A DNA stretch of 64,000 bases, from positions 62,001 to 126,000 of the forward strand of contig CAVOYU010000005.1 of NCBI GenBank assembly GCA_963700775.1, given 5' to 3'. Below are positions 43,601 to 51,580 of the stretch, piece by piece. Every line of letters begins with the position of its first letter. Position 1 is the stretch's first letter. Under the pieces are notes generated by a model. That model saw nothing but the letters and a program-made list of their open reading frames with translations, was not told where the DNA came from and did no database searches. A program made the translations under genes and the position numbers. This DNA comes from Thermohalobaculum sp963700775. Lineage in GTDB: Bacteria > Pseudomonadota > Alphaproteobacteria > Rhodobacterales > Rhodobacteraceae.

Positions 43601-44323
43601 AACGCCCCCGAACCGGTCACCCGCGCCGCGGTGCTCTACGTCTTCCGCTGCCTCGTCGACGACGCGATCCCGATGAACGAGGGGGTCATGAAGCCCCTGA
43701 AGGTGATCCTGCCCAGGGGCACGATGCTGAGCCCGCAGTACCCCGCCGCGGTGATCGCCGGGAACGTCGAGACCTCGCAGGCCGTCACCAACGCGCTTTT
43801 CCTCGGTCTCGGCGTCATGGCGGCGGCGCAGGGGACGATGAACAACACCACCTGGGGCAACGCGAAGTACCAGTATTACGAGACCATCTGCGGCGGCTCC
43901 GGGGCGGGGGTGCTGAACGACGGCACCGGGCACGCCGGTACCGACGCGGTGCATACCCACATGACCAACTCGCGCCTCACCGACCCCGAGGTGCTGGAGT
44001 GGCGCTTCCCGGTGCTGCTGGAACAGTATTCGATACGGCGCGGCACCGGAGGCAGGGGCAGATTCCGGGGCGGCGACGGAGCGGTGCGGCGGATACGCTT
44101 CCTCGAGCCGATGACCATCGCCATCCTGTCCGGCCACCGTGTGGTGCCGCCGCCGGGGCTGGCGGGCGGCGGCGCGGGCGCACTGGGGCGGACCCGCATC
44201 ATCCGCGCCGATGGGTCCGAGGAGATGCTGCGCTCCGCCGACAAGCGCGAGGTCGGGCCGGGCGACGTATGGCTGCTCGAGACGCCGGGAGGCGGGGCCT
44301 ACCTGCCGGAGGGGGGCAAATGA
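40667..44323 (+). CDS. Fused hydantoinase/5-oxoprolinase (HyuA-HyuB), OPLAH-like
   Basis: 1218 residues, matching ATP-dependent 5-oxoprolinases of about 1200-1290. The N-terminal half is hydantoinase A-like with an ASKHA ATPase: DRGGTFTDVV, GTTVATNALLERKG and GFDMGGTSTDVCHFAG. The C-terminal half from about residue 690 is hydantoinase B-like: VFNNLYMSIAEQMGAVLEN, NAPYNGGTHLPDITVV and GGTGGRGRFRGGDGAVR. The predicted reaction is 5-oxoproline + ATP to glutamate. ATG 40667 (GGAG 8 bases upstream) is preferred over 40637, which lacks a site. A small membrane protein gene overlaps its stop. Confidence 0.92.
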   Translation: MVGGEVDPAWDFWVDRGGTFTDVVARRPDGKLLTRKLLSENPEQYEDAALQAIREFLGLGRTEPIPAGRVNRVKMGTTVATNALLERKGDPTVLVITRGLADQLRLAYQNRPDLFARQIVLPEMLYSRVIDADERVRADGTVERPLDEAKLRADLAAAHAAGIRACAVVFVHGYRHTDHEARAGEIAREAGFTQVSVSHVVSPLMKMVSRGDTTVVDAYLSPILRRYVDRVAAAFEGDASGKLMFMQSSGGLTDARMFQGKDAILSGPAGGVVGAVRTSEIAGFDKIIGFDMGGTSTDVCHFAGEYERVLLTQVAGVRMRAPMMNIHTVAAGGGSILQFDGTRLRVGPESAGANPGPAAYGRGGPLAVTDANVMAGKLLPEFFPAIFGPDADRPLDVAATKAKFQAMAAEVGKDPVELADGFIKIAVENMANAIKKISVQQGHDVTEYCLTVFGGAGAQHACQIADTLGMETCLVHPMASLLSAYGMGLADIRASREQAVEAELTGDSRATAEAEFERLGAEAVAEVARQGIAPEAVRLVRTVMLKVKGTDTALGVPFGTVAGMLEGFAAAHRARFGFDAPKKPLVIEAVTVEAIGDAADLAEEAVPTATRDEAEIDVALIADFYSDGRWHGARFVRREAMRPGDTLTGPAVLVEPHTSIVVEPGWQARITAHDHVVLARIAPREGHAVGTEADPVMLEVFNNLYMSIAEQMGAVLENTAVSVTIKERLDFSCAVFDAMGDLIANAPHMPVHLGSMAASVRTVMKLNPDMKPGDVYVLNAPYNGGTHLPDITVVTPVWNDEGTKVLFYTSARGHQTDVGGLTPGSMPPDSRVVEDEGVLIDNFKLVEGDGKGGGQFREAEVYRMLTTAKYPARNPLENIADLKAQVAACEKGAAELRRMVDHFGLGVVQAYMAHVQNNAEELVRRRILALKDSEYVYEMDPDYDGRPRAIHVKVTVDHDARSATIDFTGTTGQLATNYNAPEPVTRAAVLYVFRCLVDDAIPMNEGVMKPLKVILPRGTMLSPQYPAAVIAGNVETSQAVTNALFLGLGVMAAAQGTMNNTTWGNAKYQYYETICGGSGAGVLNDGTGHAGTDAVHTHMTNSRLTDPEVLEWRFPVLLEQYSIRRGTGGRGRFRGGDGAVRRIRFLEPMTIAILSGHRVVPPPGLAGGGAGALGRTRIIRADGSEEMLRSADKREVGPGDVWLLETPGGGAYLPEGGK

Positions 44324-44535
44324 GCCTGATCCTCTATCTGGGCGTCGCCACCACACTTGTGGGGCTTGCCGGGATCCTCTGGTTCATGCGCCGGGCGAAG
44401 GCGCTGAAGTCGAGCACGGCGGACAACGCCACGGTGCAGGCCGAGCTGAGGAAGCTGGTGGTGATCAACGTGGCCGCGGTGGGCGTCGCCTTTTTCGGCC
44501 TGGCGCTGACCGTGGTCGGGGTGATCCTGGCCTAG
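44320..44535 (+). CDS. Small two-helix membrane protein
   Basis: 71 residues. Two hydrophobic helices (about 2-23 and 47-70) flank a basic linker (RRAKALKSS) and a polar stretch. The ATG overlaps the oxoprolinase TGA (ATGA), so translation is coupled to it. I do not recognise a named family. It might assist membrane association or transport linked to the oxoprolinase, which is inference only. Confidence 0.65.
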   Translation: MSLILYLGVATTLVGLAGILWFMRRAKALKSSTADNATVQAELRKLVVINVAAVGVAFFGLALTVVGVILA

Positions 44536-44645
44536 GGGCGTGTCCTGGGGCGCTGCCGGCCTATCCCCGGCCCTGAGCCGGGCTCCCGATGCATGGCGCG
44601 CGGCGGATCGGAGTTCCGGGCCGGGCCCGGGGACCGGACGAGGAG

Positions 44646-45392
44646 TCAGTCCTCCTCCTCGCCCTTCTTCGCCTTCGGCAGGTTGAACAGCGAATCGGCG
44701 TCGACCTCGGGCTCCTCGTCCTCGCCGCCGCGCGGGTCCTCGAGGCTGAAGCCGGCGAATTCCTCCAGCTTGTGCGGCGACGAGGGCCCCTGCGCCATCG
44801 CAAGCGACTCGTCCGTCGACATCAGGCTGATGCGCTCCTCCGGCGTCGGCACCGGTTCCTTCGACTTGGCCTTCTTTTCGGCGGCCTTGCGGACTACCGC
44901 GTCGAGGTCGAGCTGCTTGCACAGCCCGAGCGCGACAGGATCGACCGGCTGGATCGACGAGATGTTCCAGTGAGTGCGGTTGCGGATCGACAGGATGGTC
45001 GGCTTGGTGGTGCCGATCAGCTTGGCGATCTGGCTGTCCTCGAGCTCCGGGTGGTAGCGCACCAGCCAGGCGATCGCCGAGGGCCGGTCCTGGCGCTTCG
45101 ACACCGGCGTGTAGCGCGGGCCGCGGCGCTTCTGCACCGGCGCGATCTCGCGGGTCAGCAGCGTCAGCCGCCCCAGCGGGTCGGCCTCGCAGCGGCGGAT
45201 GTCCTCGGCGCTCACCTGGTTGTTGGTCACCGGGTCGAGCCCTTTGATCCCCTGCGCCACCTCGCCATCGGCGATGCCCGCGACCTCGAGCTCGTGCATG
45301 CCGCAGAACTCCGCGATCTGGCGGAAGGTCAGCGTGGTGTTGTCGACCAGCCAGACGGCGGTCGCCTTGGGCATCAGGAGCGTGTCGGTCAT
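44646..45392 (-). CDS. trcR: Cell cycle transcriptional regulator TrcR (DUF1013)
   Basis: 248 residues. MPKATAVWLVDNTTLTFRQIAEFC and GIKGLDPVTNNQ are hallmarks of DUF1013, a family restricted to Alphaproteobacteria and named TrcR. A helix-turn-helix-like core (DSQIAKLIGTTKPTILSIRN) follows. The C terminus is acidic (GGEDEEPEVD, KKGEEED). The ATG at 45392 has AGAGG about 10 bases upstream; an in-frame ATG 7 codons earlier is possible. Divergent from the RNase T2 gene. Confidence 0.93.
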   Translation of the reverse strand: MTDTLLMPKATAVWLVDNTTLTFRQIAEFCGMHELEVAGIADGEVAQGIKGLDPVTNNQVSAEDIRRCEADPLGRLTLLTREIAPVQKRRGPRYTPVSKRQDRPSAIAWLVRYHPELEDSQIAKLIGTTKPTILSIRNRTHWNISSIQPVDPVALGLCKQLDLDAVVRKAAEKKAKSKEPVPTPEERISLMSTDESLAMAQGPSSPHKLEEFAGFSLEDPRGGEDEEPEVDADSLFNLPKAKKGEEED

Positions 45393-45535
45393 CGGCCAGA
45401 ACCTCTTGGTCATCGCTGCCTCGAAAACGGCTCCGCCGCGCTCAGAGACCGGGCGCGGCGCGCAACTCGCGGTTTCGAGGAGTAATCCAGCGGCTATATA
45501 GTCAGGGTCGGAGTGAAAATAAAGCGGAATTGCCC

Positions 45536-46177
45536 ATGCGCCGGATTGCCCTGACCATCGCCCTGCTGTCGCTGCTCTGGCCTCCGCGCGCCGGCGCCGA
45601 GGACCGGGCGGGCGTGTTCGACTACTATGTCCTGTCGCTCAGCTGGAACGCGGCCTGGTGCGAGGCCGAAGGGGCCGGACGGGGTGCGCCGCAATGCGAC
45701 CCGGACCGCGACATCGGATTCGTGCTGCACGGCCTCTGGCCGCAACACGAGCAAGGCTGGCCGGAGTTCTGCCGCACCCCGAAGCGCGACCCGAGCCGGG
45801 CCGAGACCGCGGCCATGGCCGACATCATGGGCTCGCCGGGGCTGGCCTGGTACGAATGGAAGAAGCACGGCCGCTGCTCGGGCCTCGACCCGGCCGACTA
45901 CTTCGCCCTGGCGCGCGAGGCCTGGGACGGGATCAACCGGCCCGATGTGCTGCGCCGCGTGCGGCTGCCGATGCGGGTCTCGCCGCGGGCGATCGAGGAC
46001 GCCTTCCTTGATGTGAATCCGAATCTCAGGGCCGACGGAATCACGGTGACCTGCCGCGACCGCCGCTTCGACGAGGTGCGAATCTGCCTGAGCAAGTCCC
46101 TGGTGCCGCGTCCCTGCACCGGTGATGTTGCCCGCGACTGCCCACTGAAGGACCCGTTTTTCACGCCGATGCGTTAA
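45536..46177 (+). CDS. Secreted ribonuclease T2
   Basis: 213 residues with signal peptide (about 1-21, IALTIALLSLLWPPRAGA). Both catalytic segments are intact: FVLHGLWPQ (H65) and WYEWKKHGRCSG (E107, K110, H111). Cysteines are placed for the usual disulfides. The enzyme would cleave RNA non-specifically in the periplasm or outside, for nutrient scavenging. The ATG at 45536 directly precedes the signal peptide. A TATATA sequence lies 40 bases upstream, but no convincing -35 pairs with it. Confidence 0.93.
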   Translation: MRRIALTIALLSLLWPPRAGAEDRAGVFDYYVLSLSWNAAWCEAEGAGRGAPQCDPDRDIGFVLHGLWPQHEQGWPEFCRTPKRDPSRAETAAMADIMGSPGLAWYEWKKHGRCSGLDPADYFALAREAWDGINRPDVLRRVRLPMRVSPRAIEDAFLDVNPNLRADGITVTCRDRRFDEVRICLSKSLVPRPCTGDVARDCPLKDPFFTPMR

Positions 46178-46206
46178 GTAGGCGTATAAAACTTCCGAAA
46201 ACGGTT

Positions 46207-46235
46207 TTGAAGATTCGCGTAAATGCCTCTATAAT
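46207..46235 (+). promoter_or_regulatory. Sigma70-like promoter
   Basis: TTGAAG (46207-46212) and TATAAT (46230-46235) are separated by exactly 17 bases, in an AT-rich island of this GC-rich region. The -10 is a perfect consensus. Transcription would start near 46242, about 65 bases before the Ala/Pro-rich protein gene. Confidence 0.7.
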
Positions 46236-46306
46236 GGCTGGCGGGCACAACTATTGCGTGTGTGGGGTGGTCCGAGATTGTTGCTCCGGACGTGAGGAGA
46301 CGGTCG

Positions 46307-48076
46307 ATGTTGCGTACGAGTGTCGCTGCCGCGAGAGTTGCTCTCGTCGCGCTCGCCATGGCTGCGGCTCCGCTCCATCCGACAGGTGACGGAATCGGCA
46401 CGCCGGAGGCGGTGGCCAAGGACGGCAAGGGCGGTGGCAACGGTCGCGGCTGGGGCCGCGGTCCGCAGCGGAGCGGCGGCTTTTCCTCCCCGGTTCCCGA
46501 TCTGGTCGACGCCATCAACCTGGTGCTCGACGTCGTGCTTGGCGAATCGCGCCGGGGCGGGACCAGGGCGGAGCCGCAGCGGCAGATCCGAACCTTCGAG
46601 CCCGAGCCTGGATCCGGTTCGGCGCGCGCGCGTGGACCGGCGGCGCCGGCGGCGATGTCGATCGTGCCGGCTCCGCGCCCCGTCGTGATTGTGCGCCTGG
46701 CCGAAGCGCCGTGGCAGCTTGCCGCGATGGCGGCCCCGGCATCCCCGGAGATCACGCCGTCGGCGGCTGCCGCGTCGGGTGCGCCCGGGGTGCTCGCCGC
46801 CGGTGCGCCTCTGTCCGCCGGACCCGGTTCCTCGGTGCCGGATACGGTAGCGGCCCCGGTCGCCGCGCCGGCTGTCCTCGCCGCCATTGTGACGGCGCCG
46901 GCGCGCCCGACCGTAGGAACCGCCGCGGAACTCGCTGCCGGCTCACCGGCGGATGCCCGGCCGGTCCCGGAGCCCGTGCCGTCCCTCGCTGCCGCCGGGG
47001 CTCCGCCTCTGGCACGGAGCGTGCCGGCCCAGCCCGCGGTCCCGGCGGCCCCCGGCCTTGCAGCCAGCGCGCCGCCCCACCCTGGCCCGGCGGAACCGGT
47101 GACTGAAACGGCGATCGCAATCGCCGGTGCCGAACCCGCTGCCGATTCGGCCATCGCCAGTCCAGTGGCGGATCTGGCGGTCGTCGCGCCCGAATTCGTA
47201 GTGCCCGAATTCGTAGTGCCGGAGTTCGTCGCGCCGGAGATTGTCGGGCCCGGAATACTTGCGTTCGATGCCTTTTCAGCGGGTTCCACCTTGGCGGAAA
47301 CCCCTGTCCCGAGCATCGTCGCCCCGATTGCCCTTGCTCCGGTCGCCTCGGCCCCTGCGGCCGGCGGACGCAGGATCGAAGCACCGGCCGCTGCCCCGGC
47401 GGCGACCGCAGCCCTGCCCGCGGCGGCGCCAGCCGATCCGGCGGCTTCAGGCATCCTGGCGGGCCTCGCGGCCGCTCTGGCGGTGGTCCTTCTCGGGCTC
47501 CTGGCCGTCGCGGCGGCCATGTGGGCGGGCGCGGCCCGGCAGAGCCGAGAGTCCGCGGGAGAGGGTCCGGCGGAGGCAGTTCAGGCCGCAGAGGGCCGGC
47601 AGCACGGAAGCCTGGTCTGGCAAATCCCGGCGAAGCTCGCCGCCGGATCGGTGGCACTCGCCGCCAGGGCGGGCCGGATGATCTATATGGTCGCGGTTGT
47701 CGCCTGGACGGTGCTCGAGGTTGCCGCGGCCCGGCTGCTGCCGGTGGCCCGGCACGTGGCCGGCGCCGCGGCGGGCGCCATCTCCGGGCGGCTGCTGCCG
47801 GCCGCCCGCGCCGGAATCGCAACTGCGGCGGCCGGCGCCGCGGCGGTGACCTCCAAGCTGCTGCTGCCGGCTGCCCGGCAGGCGCTCGGAAAGCTGTCTG
47901 GCGCTTTCTCGGCGCTGCACCGGCGCCGGGCCGAGCCGTCAGTTGCGCAGCCCGAGGCGCCGCGCTACCGGGCGCCGCCGCGGAAGGCGCCGTTCACCGA
48001 GGAGGACGCGGTGCGCGCCGTCTGCCGGGCCTTCGACCGGCTGGACGAACAGGCCCGCACCCGCCGGGTCTCCTGA
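46307..48076 (+). CDS. Ala/Pro-rich single-span membrane protein with internal repeats, unknown
   Basis: 589 residues; GAGGAG lies about 7 bases before ATG 46307. Residues 1-21 resemble a signal peptide (VAAARVALVALAMAAAPLH). Residues about 25-60 are Gly/Arg-rich (KGGGNGRGWGRGPQ). About 100-380 is a long Ala/Pro/Val low-complexity region with tandem VPEF units. A transmembrane helix spans about 383-407. After it come a second hydrophobic stretch near 460-473 and three copies of a roughly 22-residue RLLPxAR...AAAGA unit (about 475-537). A charged tail contains FTEEDAVRAVCRAFDRLDEQ. I recognise no family. Codon positions look coding throughout. It could be a cell-envelope spanning or scaffolding protein; that is inference. 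Confidence 0.7.
   Translation: MLRTSVAAARVALVALAMAAAPLHPTGDGIGTPEAVAKDGKGGGNGRGWGRGPQRSGGFSSPVPDLVDAINLVLDVVLGESRRGGTRAEPQRQIRTFEPEPGSGSARARGPAAPAAMSIVPAPRPVVIVRLAEAPWQLAAMAAPASPEITPSAAAASGAPGVLAAGAPLSAGPGSSVPDTVAAPVAAPAVLAAIVTAPARPTVGTAAELAAGSPADARPVPEPVPSLAAAGAPPLARSVPAQPAVPAAPGLAASAPPHPGPAEPVTETAIAIAGAEPAADSAIASPVADLAVVAPEFVVPEFVVPEFVAPEIVGPGILAFDAFSAGSTLAETPVPSIVAPIALAPVASAPAAGGRRIEAPAAAPAATAALPAAAPADPAASGILAGLAAALAVVLLGLLAVAAAMWAGAARQSRESAGEGPAEAVQAAEGRQHGSLVWQIPAKLAAGSVALAARAGRMIYMVAVVAWTVLEVAAARLLPVARHVAGAAAGAISGRLLPAARAGIATAAAGAAAVTSKLLLPAARQALGKLSGAFSALHRRRAEPSVAQPEAPRYRAPPRKAPFTEEDAVRAVCRAFDRLDEQARTRRVS
47188..47247 (+). repeat. Short tandem repeats encoding VPEF units
   Basis: gcccgaattcgtagt occurs twice in perfect tandem (47188-47202, 47203-47217), followed by two diverged copies to 47247, encoding PEFVVPEFVVPEFVAPEI. 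The unit is 15 bases, so copy changes keep frame. Confidence 0.8.
47730..47920 (+). repeat. Three in-frame repeats encoding RLLPxAR units
   Basis: Three units of about 60-66 bases each open with a GGCTGCTGCCGGyxGCCCG-like sequence (third copy AAGCTGCTGCTGCCGG...). They encode RLLPVARHVAGAAAGA, RLLPAARAGIATAAAGA and LLLPAARQALGKLSGA, predicted amphipathic helices. Confidence 0.65.
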
Positions 48077-48197
48077 CCCCCGCGTGACCCCCGCGCGCCC
48101 GCCGGCAGCTCGGTTCTCACCCGACGGCCTGCCGGGGCGGTGATAGCGGCGCGCGGGATGCGTGGGCCGGTTCGGGCTGTCCGGACCCGGTGTCGCG

Positions 48198-48989
48198 TCA
48201 GTTCCAGTCGCCCTGGATGTCGCGCCAGATCTTCTCGCCGATCAGGCAGTCATAGCCTTGGGATTCGGCAGGGAGGACGATGGCCCGCTCCGGCACCGGC
48301 GTGCCGGCCAGCTCCAGCACCAGCTTGCGGCGCACCGCCTGGGGGAAGTGGCTCCATGCGAGCACCGGGATGACGAAGGCCCCCGGCCCGCCGATCACGC
48401 ATTCGCGGTAGTAGACGTCGAGGTCGTCCAGGTGCCACTGCACGCCCATGCCTTCGCGGGTCATCAGCGGCAGGCCGTTGATGACGATTCCCCCGGCAAC
48501 GGCCGCGTCGCGGGCGAGCGTCACCGGGCGGCCCTGGTTGTTCGGCCCGTCGCCGGAGACGTCGATCACCCGCCGGAGCCCGGCGAAGCCGTTGCCATGG
48601 AATCGCGTCGCGGAAAAGTCGATCGCGCCCGAGATCGAGGTGCGGCGCAGGTTCGAATCGAAGATTGCGGTGAGTTTCGCGGCGAAGGCCTCGGCCTCCT
48701 CCCGGCCTCGCACGAGCGTCCAGTCGACGATCACCCGCTGGCTGCCGTTGCCGGCCCATTCGAGATAGGTGAGCGCGATCTGACCCGTCGGCCCGTCCCG
48801 GATTGCCGCGACCACCTCCGGGCTTACCAGCGCCGCCGCATAGCCGCGCCGCTGGATCTCGAGCTCGCGCGCGGTCATCGAGCGCGAGACGTCGACCGCG
48901 AGGACAAGCTCGAGATCGACCTCGGTCTCGGCCCGGGCCGGAACCGCGGCGGCGAGGGCGATCGCGAGGGCGGCGAGCAACGTGCGCAT
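48198..48989 (-). CDS. DUF1194 (VWA-like) secreted protein
   Basis: 263 residues with signal peptide (MRTLLAALAIALAAAVPARA). The mature N terminus LVLAVDVSRSMTARELEIQR has the MIDAS DxSxS motif of von Willebrand A domains, and VIDVSGDGPNNQGRPV supplies a later metal-binding strand. DUF1194 proteins are common, uncharacterised, exported alphaproteobacterial VWA proteins. The ATG at 48989 opens the signal peptide. Divergent from the DUF3604 gene with 174 bases between. Confidence 0.88.
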   Translation of the reverse strand: MRTLLAALAIALAAAVPARAETEVDLELVLAVDVSRSMTARELEIQRRGYAAALVSPEVVAAIRDGPTGQIALTYLEWAGNGSQRVIVDWTLVRGREEAEAFAAKLTAIFDSNLRRTSISGAIDFSATRFHGNGFAGLRRVIDVSGDGPNNQGRPVTLARDAAVAGGIVINGLPLMTREGMGVQWHLDDLDVYYRECVIGGPGAFVIPVLAWSHFPQAVRRKLVLELAGTPVPERAIVLPAESQGYDCLIGEKIWRDIQGDWN

Positions 48990-49163
48990 GGGGGGCAGTC
49001 TGCGCCCCGAAGAGCTGGCTGTCGAGGCGGCCGGCGTCACATCGGGGAGAGGGGCGCACGGTCGGAGCGGCGATGGCGGGCGGCCTTGACCGTTTCCACG
49101 CGTTGCTATGGGATGGCCGAGACGCGCCGTGAGATTGCAAAATTTTTTCGCCAGGGGGAGAGC

Positions 49164-51090
49164 ATGAGAACCATTCTTTCGAGCGCCGTCACCGCGGCGG
49201 TCCTGGTCGTGACGGCGGGGCCGGCCGCCGCGCAGTTCAAGCCCACTGCGGAATCCCTGTCGGGCCTCTATGCCGGCAAGGTCTATTCGCCCTACGCACA
49301 GCGGCGCTTTCCGAGCAGGCCGCTCTGGGGCGACACCCACCTCCACACCGGCCTTTCGGTCGACGCCGGCCTCTTCGGTGCCCGCCTCGGCCTTGACGAG
49401 GCCTACCGCTTCGCCCGCGGAGAAGAGGTCACGGCATCGAGCGGCCAGCCGGCGAGGCTCTCGCGCCCACTCGACTGGCTGGTGATCGCCGACCATTCGG
49501 ATGCCATGGGCTTCTTCACCGATCTTGCCGCGGGCCGTCCGAAGATCCTGAAATTCGACCAGGCGAAGCCTTGGTACGACGGGCTGCAGGCTGGCGGGGA
49601 GGCGTCGACGAAAGCGGCGCTGGACCTGATCACGACCTTCGCACAGGGAAAGATCGATCCGGCGATGCTCGCCGAGTATTCGCCGGGCGGCCGGACCTAC
49701 AAGTCGATCTGGGAGAAGGTCGTCGACGCGGCCGAGCGCTATAACGACCCCGGCAGGTTCACCGCGCTGATCGGGTTCGAGTGGACCTCGCTCGTCGCCG
49801 GCAACAACCTCCACCGCAACGTCATCTTCCGCGACGGCAAGGACAAGGCCGGCCAGATCGTGCCCTATCACGACCCAGGCGCCGGTCGGGTCCACCGACC
49901 CGCTCGACCTCTACAAGTGGCTGGAGAACTACGAGGCCAAGACCGGCGGCTCGGCGCTGGCGCTTGCCCATAACGGCAACCTGTCGAACGGCATCATGTT
50001 CCCGGTCGATGCCCAGTACACCGGGCGCGCGCTCGACGAGACCTATGTCACGCAGCGGGCCAGGTGGGAGCCGATGTACGAGGCGACTCAGATCAAGGGG
50101 GACGGCGAGGCGCATCCCTTCCTGTCGCCCGACGATGCCTTCGCTGACTACGAGACCTGGGATGCCGGCAACCTCGACCTCTCGCAGGCCAAGACCGATG
50201 ACATGCTGCAGTACGAATATGCGCGCGAGGCGCTGAAGAACGGGTTGCTGCTGGAACGGCGCCTCGGAACCAATCCCTACAAGTTCGGCATGGTCGGCTC
50301 GACCGACAGCCATACCGGCCTGAGCACCGCCGAGGAGGACAACTTCTTCGGCAAGGCCAGCAACGTCGAACCCAATCCGGCGCGGATGAACCATCCCTTC
50401 ACCAAGACCGAGAATGGCGTGTTCGAAGGCTATCAACTCGTCGCATCCGGCTACGCGGCGGTCTGGGCCGAGGAGAACACCCGCGCCTCGGTCTGGGACG
50501 CGATGGCGCGCAAGGAGGTCTATGGCACGACGGGCCCGCGCATGGTGGTGCGCTTCTTCGGCGGCTGGGACTTCGAGTCGGCGGATCTGAACAGCCGCCA
50601 GCCGGCTTTCCGGGGCTACGAGAAGGGCGTGCCGATGGGGGGTGACCTGCCCGCCCGCACCGGCGACGGCGCGCCGCGCTTCATGGTCTATGCGCTGCGC
50701 GATCCCATCGGCGCGAACCTCGACCGGATCCAGATCGTGAAGGGCTGGCTCGATGCGGACGGCGCGACCCACGAGAAGGTCTACGACGTCGCCTGGTCCG
50801 CCGGCCGCGAGCCGGACGCGAACGGCGTCCTGCCGCCGGTCGGGAACACCGTGGATGTCGCGAACGCCAACTGGACCAACACCATCGGCGCCTCCGAGCT
50901 CGGGACGGTCTGGACCGATCCGGAGTTCGATCCCGGCCAGTCGGCCTTCTACTATGCCCGGGTGCTGGAAATCCCGACCCCGCGCTGGGTCGTCTACGAT
51001 GCGTTCCGCTTCGGGGTCGACCTTCCGCCGGGAGCCGAGACGACCGGGCAGGAGCGGGCCTATACGGCGCCGATCTGGTACACGCCATAG
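49164..51090 (+). pseudogene. DUF3604 protein, frameshifted
   Basis: A secreted DUF3604 protein (signal peptide VTAAVLVVTAGPAAA) of about 641 residues if the frame is repaired. Metal-binding motifs resemble PHP-type hydrolases: GDTHLHTG, IADHSDAMG, AHNGNLSNG and GSTDSHTGLS. The frame breaks near 49869: before it reads GQIVPY, and the expected continuation TTQAPVGSTDPLDLYKW is in the +1 frame, exactly as if one C were inserted in ccctatcacg. The uncorrected frame stops at 49973. The remaining sequence is undamaged, favouring a recent mutation or a sequencing error. GGGGGAG precedes ATG 49164. Confidence 0.85.
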
Positions 51091-51249
51091 CGTCGGCGAA
51101 CCGCCGCCGCAATTCCGGCGCGACACGCCGCACGGTTGCCGCGTGGCTGCGACCGATCGCGGGGCAAATGCCGGCCGGCGCCTGCTGCTGCCGGTGGCGC
51201 CAGCAGCGGACGGGCGGGGTGCTCGCCGTCTCGGTCTACCGCCCGGAGG

Positions 51250-51351
51250 ACCAGGTCGTGCGGCAATCCTTCGCAGCACAAGACCGTCCCGTTTCAACAG
51301 GCCGATCTCGCATCGCTCCCGCAGCGAGAGCTGTGAATAGTGCTGTCCCAT
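51250..51351 (-). pseudogene. IS30-family transposase N-terminal fragment
   Basis: From ATG 51351 the minus strand reads MGQHYSQLSLRERCEIGLLK then RDGLVLRRIAA, which matches the conserved N terminus of IS30 transposases. The similarity stops after about 33 codons and what follows is frame-broken or unrelated. No terminal inverted repeats found; a remnant only. Confidence 0.7.
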
Positions 51352-51410
51352 CGCAACACCAGTTTAGGTGCGTTGCACTTGCCGCGTTAATTCTGGGAGG
51401 CTCCGGCCGA

Positions 51411-51443
51411 CGTCGTCAGGTCCCCGCCTTCGCGAGGATGACG
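51411..51443. repeat. REP-like intergenic element
   Basis: The sequence around cgtcaggtccccgccttcgc then gaggatgacg resembles the widespread alphaproteobacterial extragenic repeat built on CGTCATTCCCGCGAAGGCGGGAA. Only one copy seen in this window, so repeat status is by resemblance. Confidence 0.4.
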
Positions 51444-51580
51444 CCGGATGTACGGGCGATCCGGTCTGATCGGACGCTGCGCTAGGCCGGACTGCCCCGG
51501 CGACAGCGGCGCGTCGATGGTCGTCCCATGGCTGTTCCGTTGTTTCCGTCAACAGGACGGAAAGAAGGCCAAGTGGACAC

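Larger units (their letters stand above)
51091..51580. other. Gap with transposase scrap and repeat-like element
   Basis: 490 bases between the DUF3604 and MttB-family genes. It holds an IS30 transposase N-terminal fragment (51250-51351, minus) and a dispersed-repeat-like inverted sequence (51411-51443). Nothing else recognisable; a possible old insertion site. Confidence 0.6.

Noticed and set aside
40631..44356. A 1241-codon open frame antisense to the oxoprolinase gene
   Set aside because: Its His/Gln/Arg-rich composition and exact mirroring of codon periodicity show it is a GC-skew shadow of the real gene. Similar long antisense frames at 34539-37001 and 12617-16063 were rejected for the same reason.
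48074..48098. Tandem TGACCCCCGCG (two copies) after the Ala/Pro-rich gene
   Set aside because: Only two copies of an 11-base GC-rich unit; not enough for a repeat array or regulatory site.
48648..48665. tRNA T-arm-like GGTTCGAATC
   Set aside because: It lies inside the DUF1194 coding sequence and no acceptor or anticodon stem can be drawn around it.
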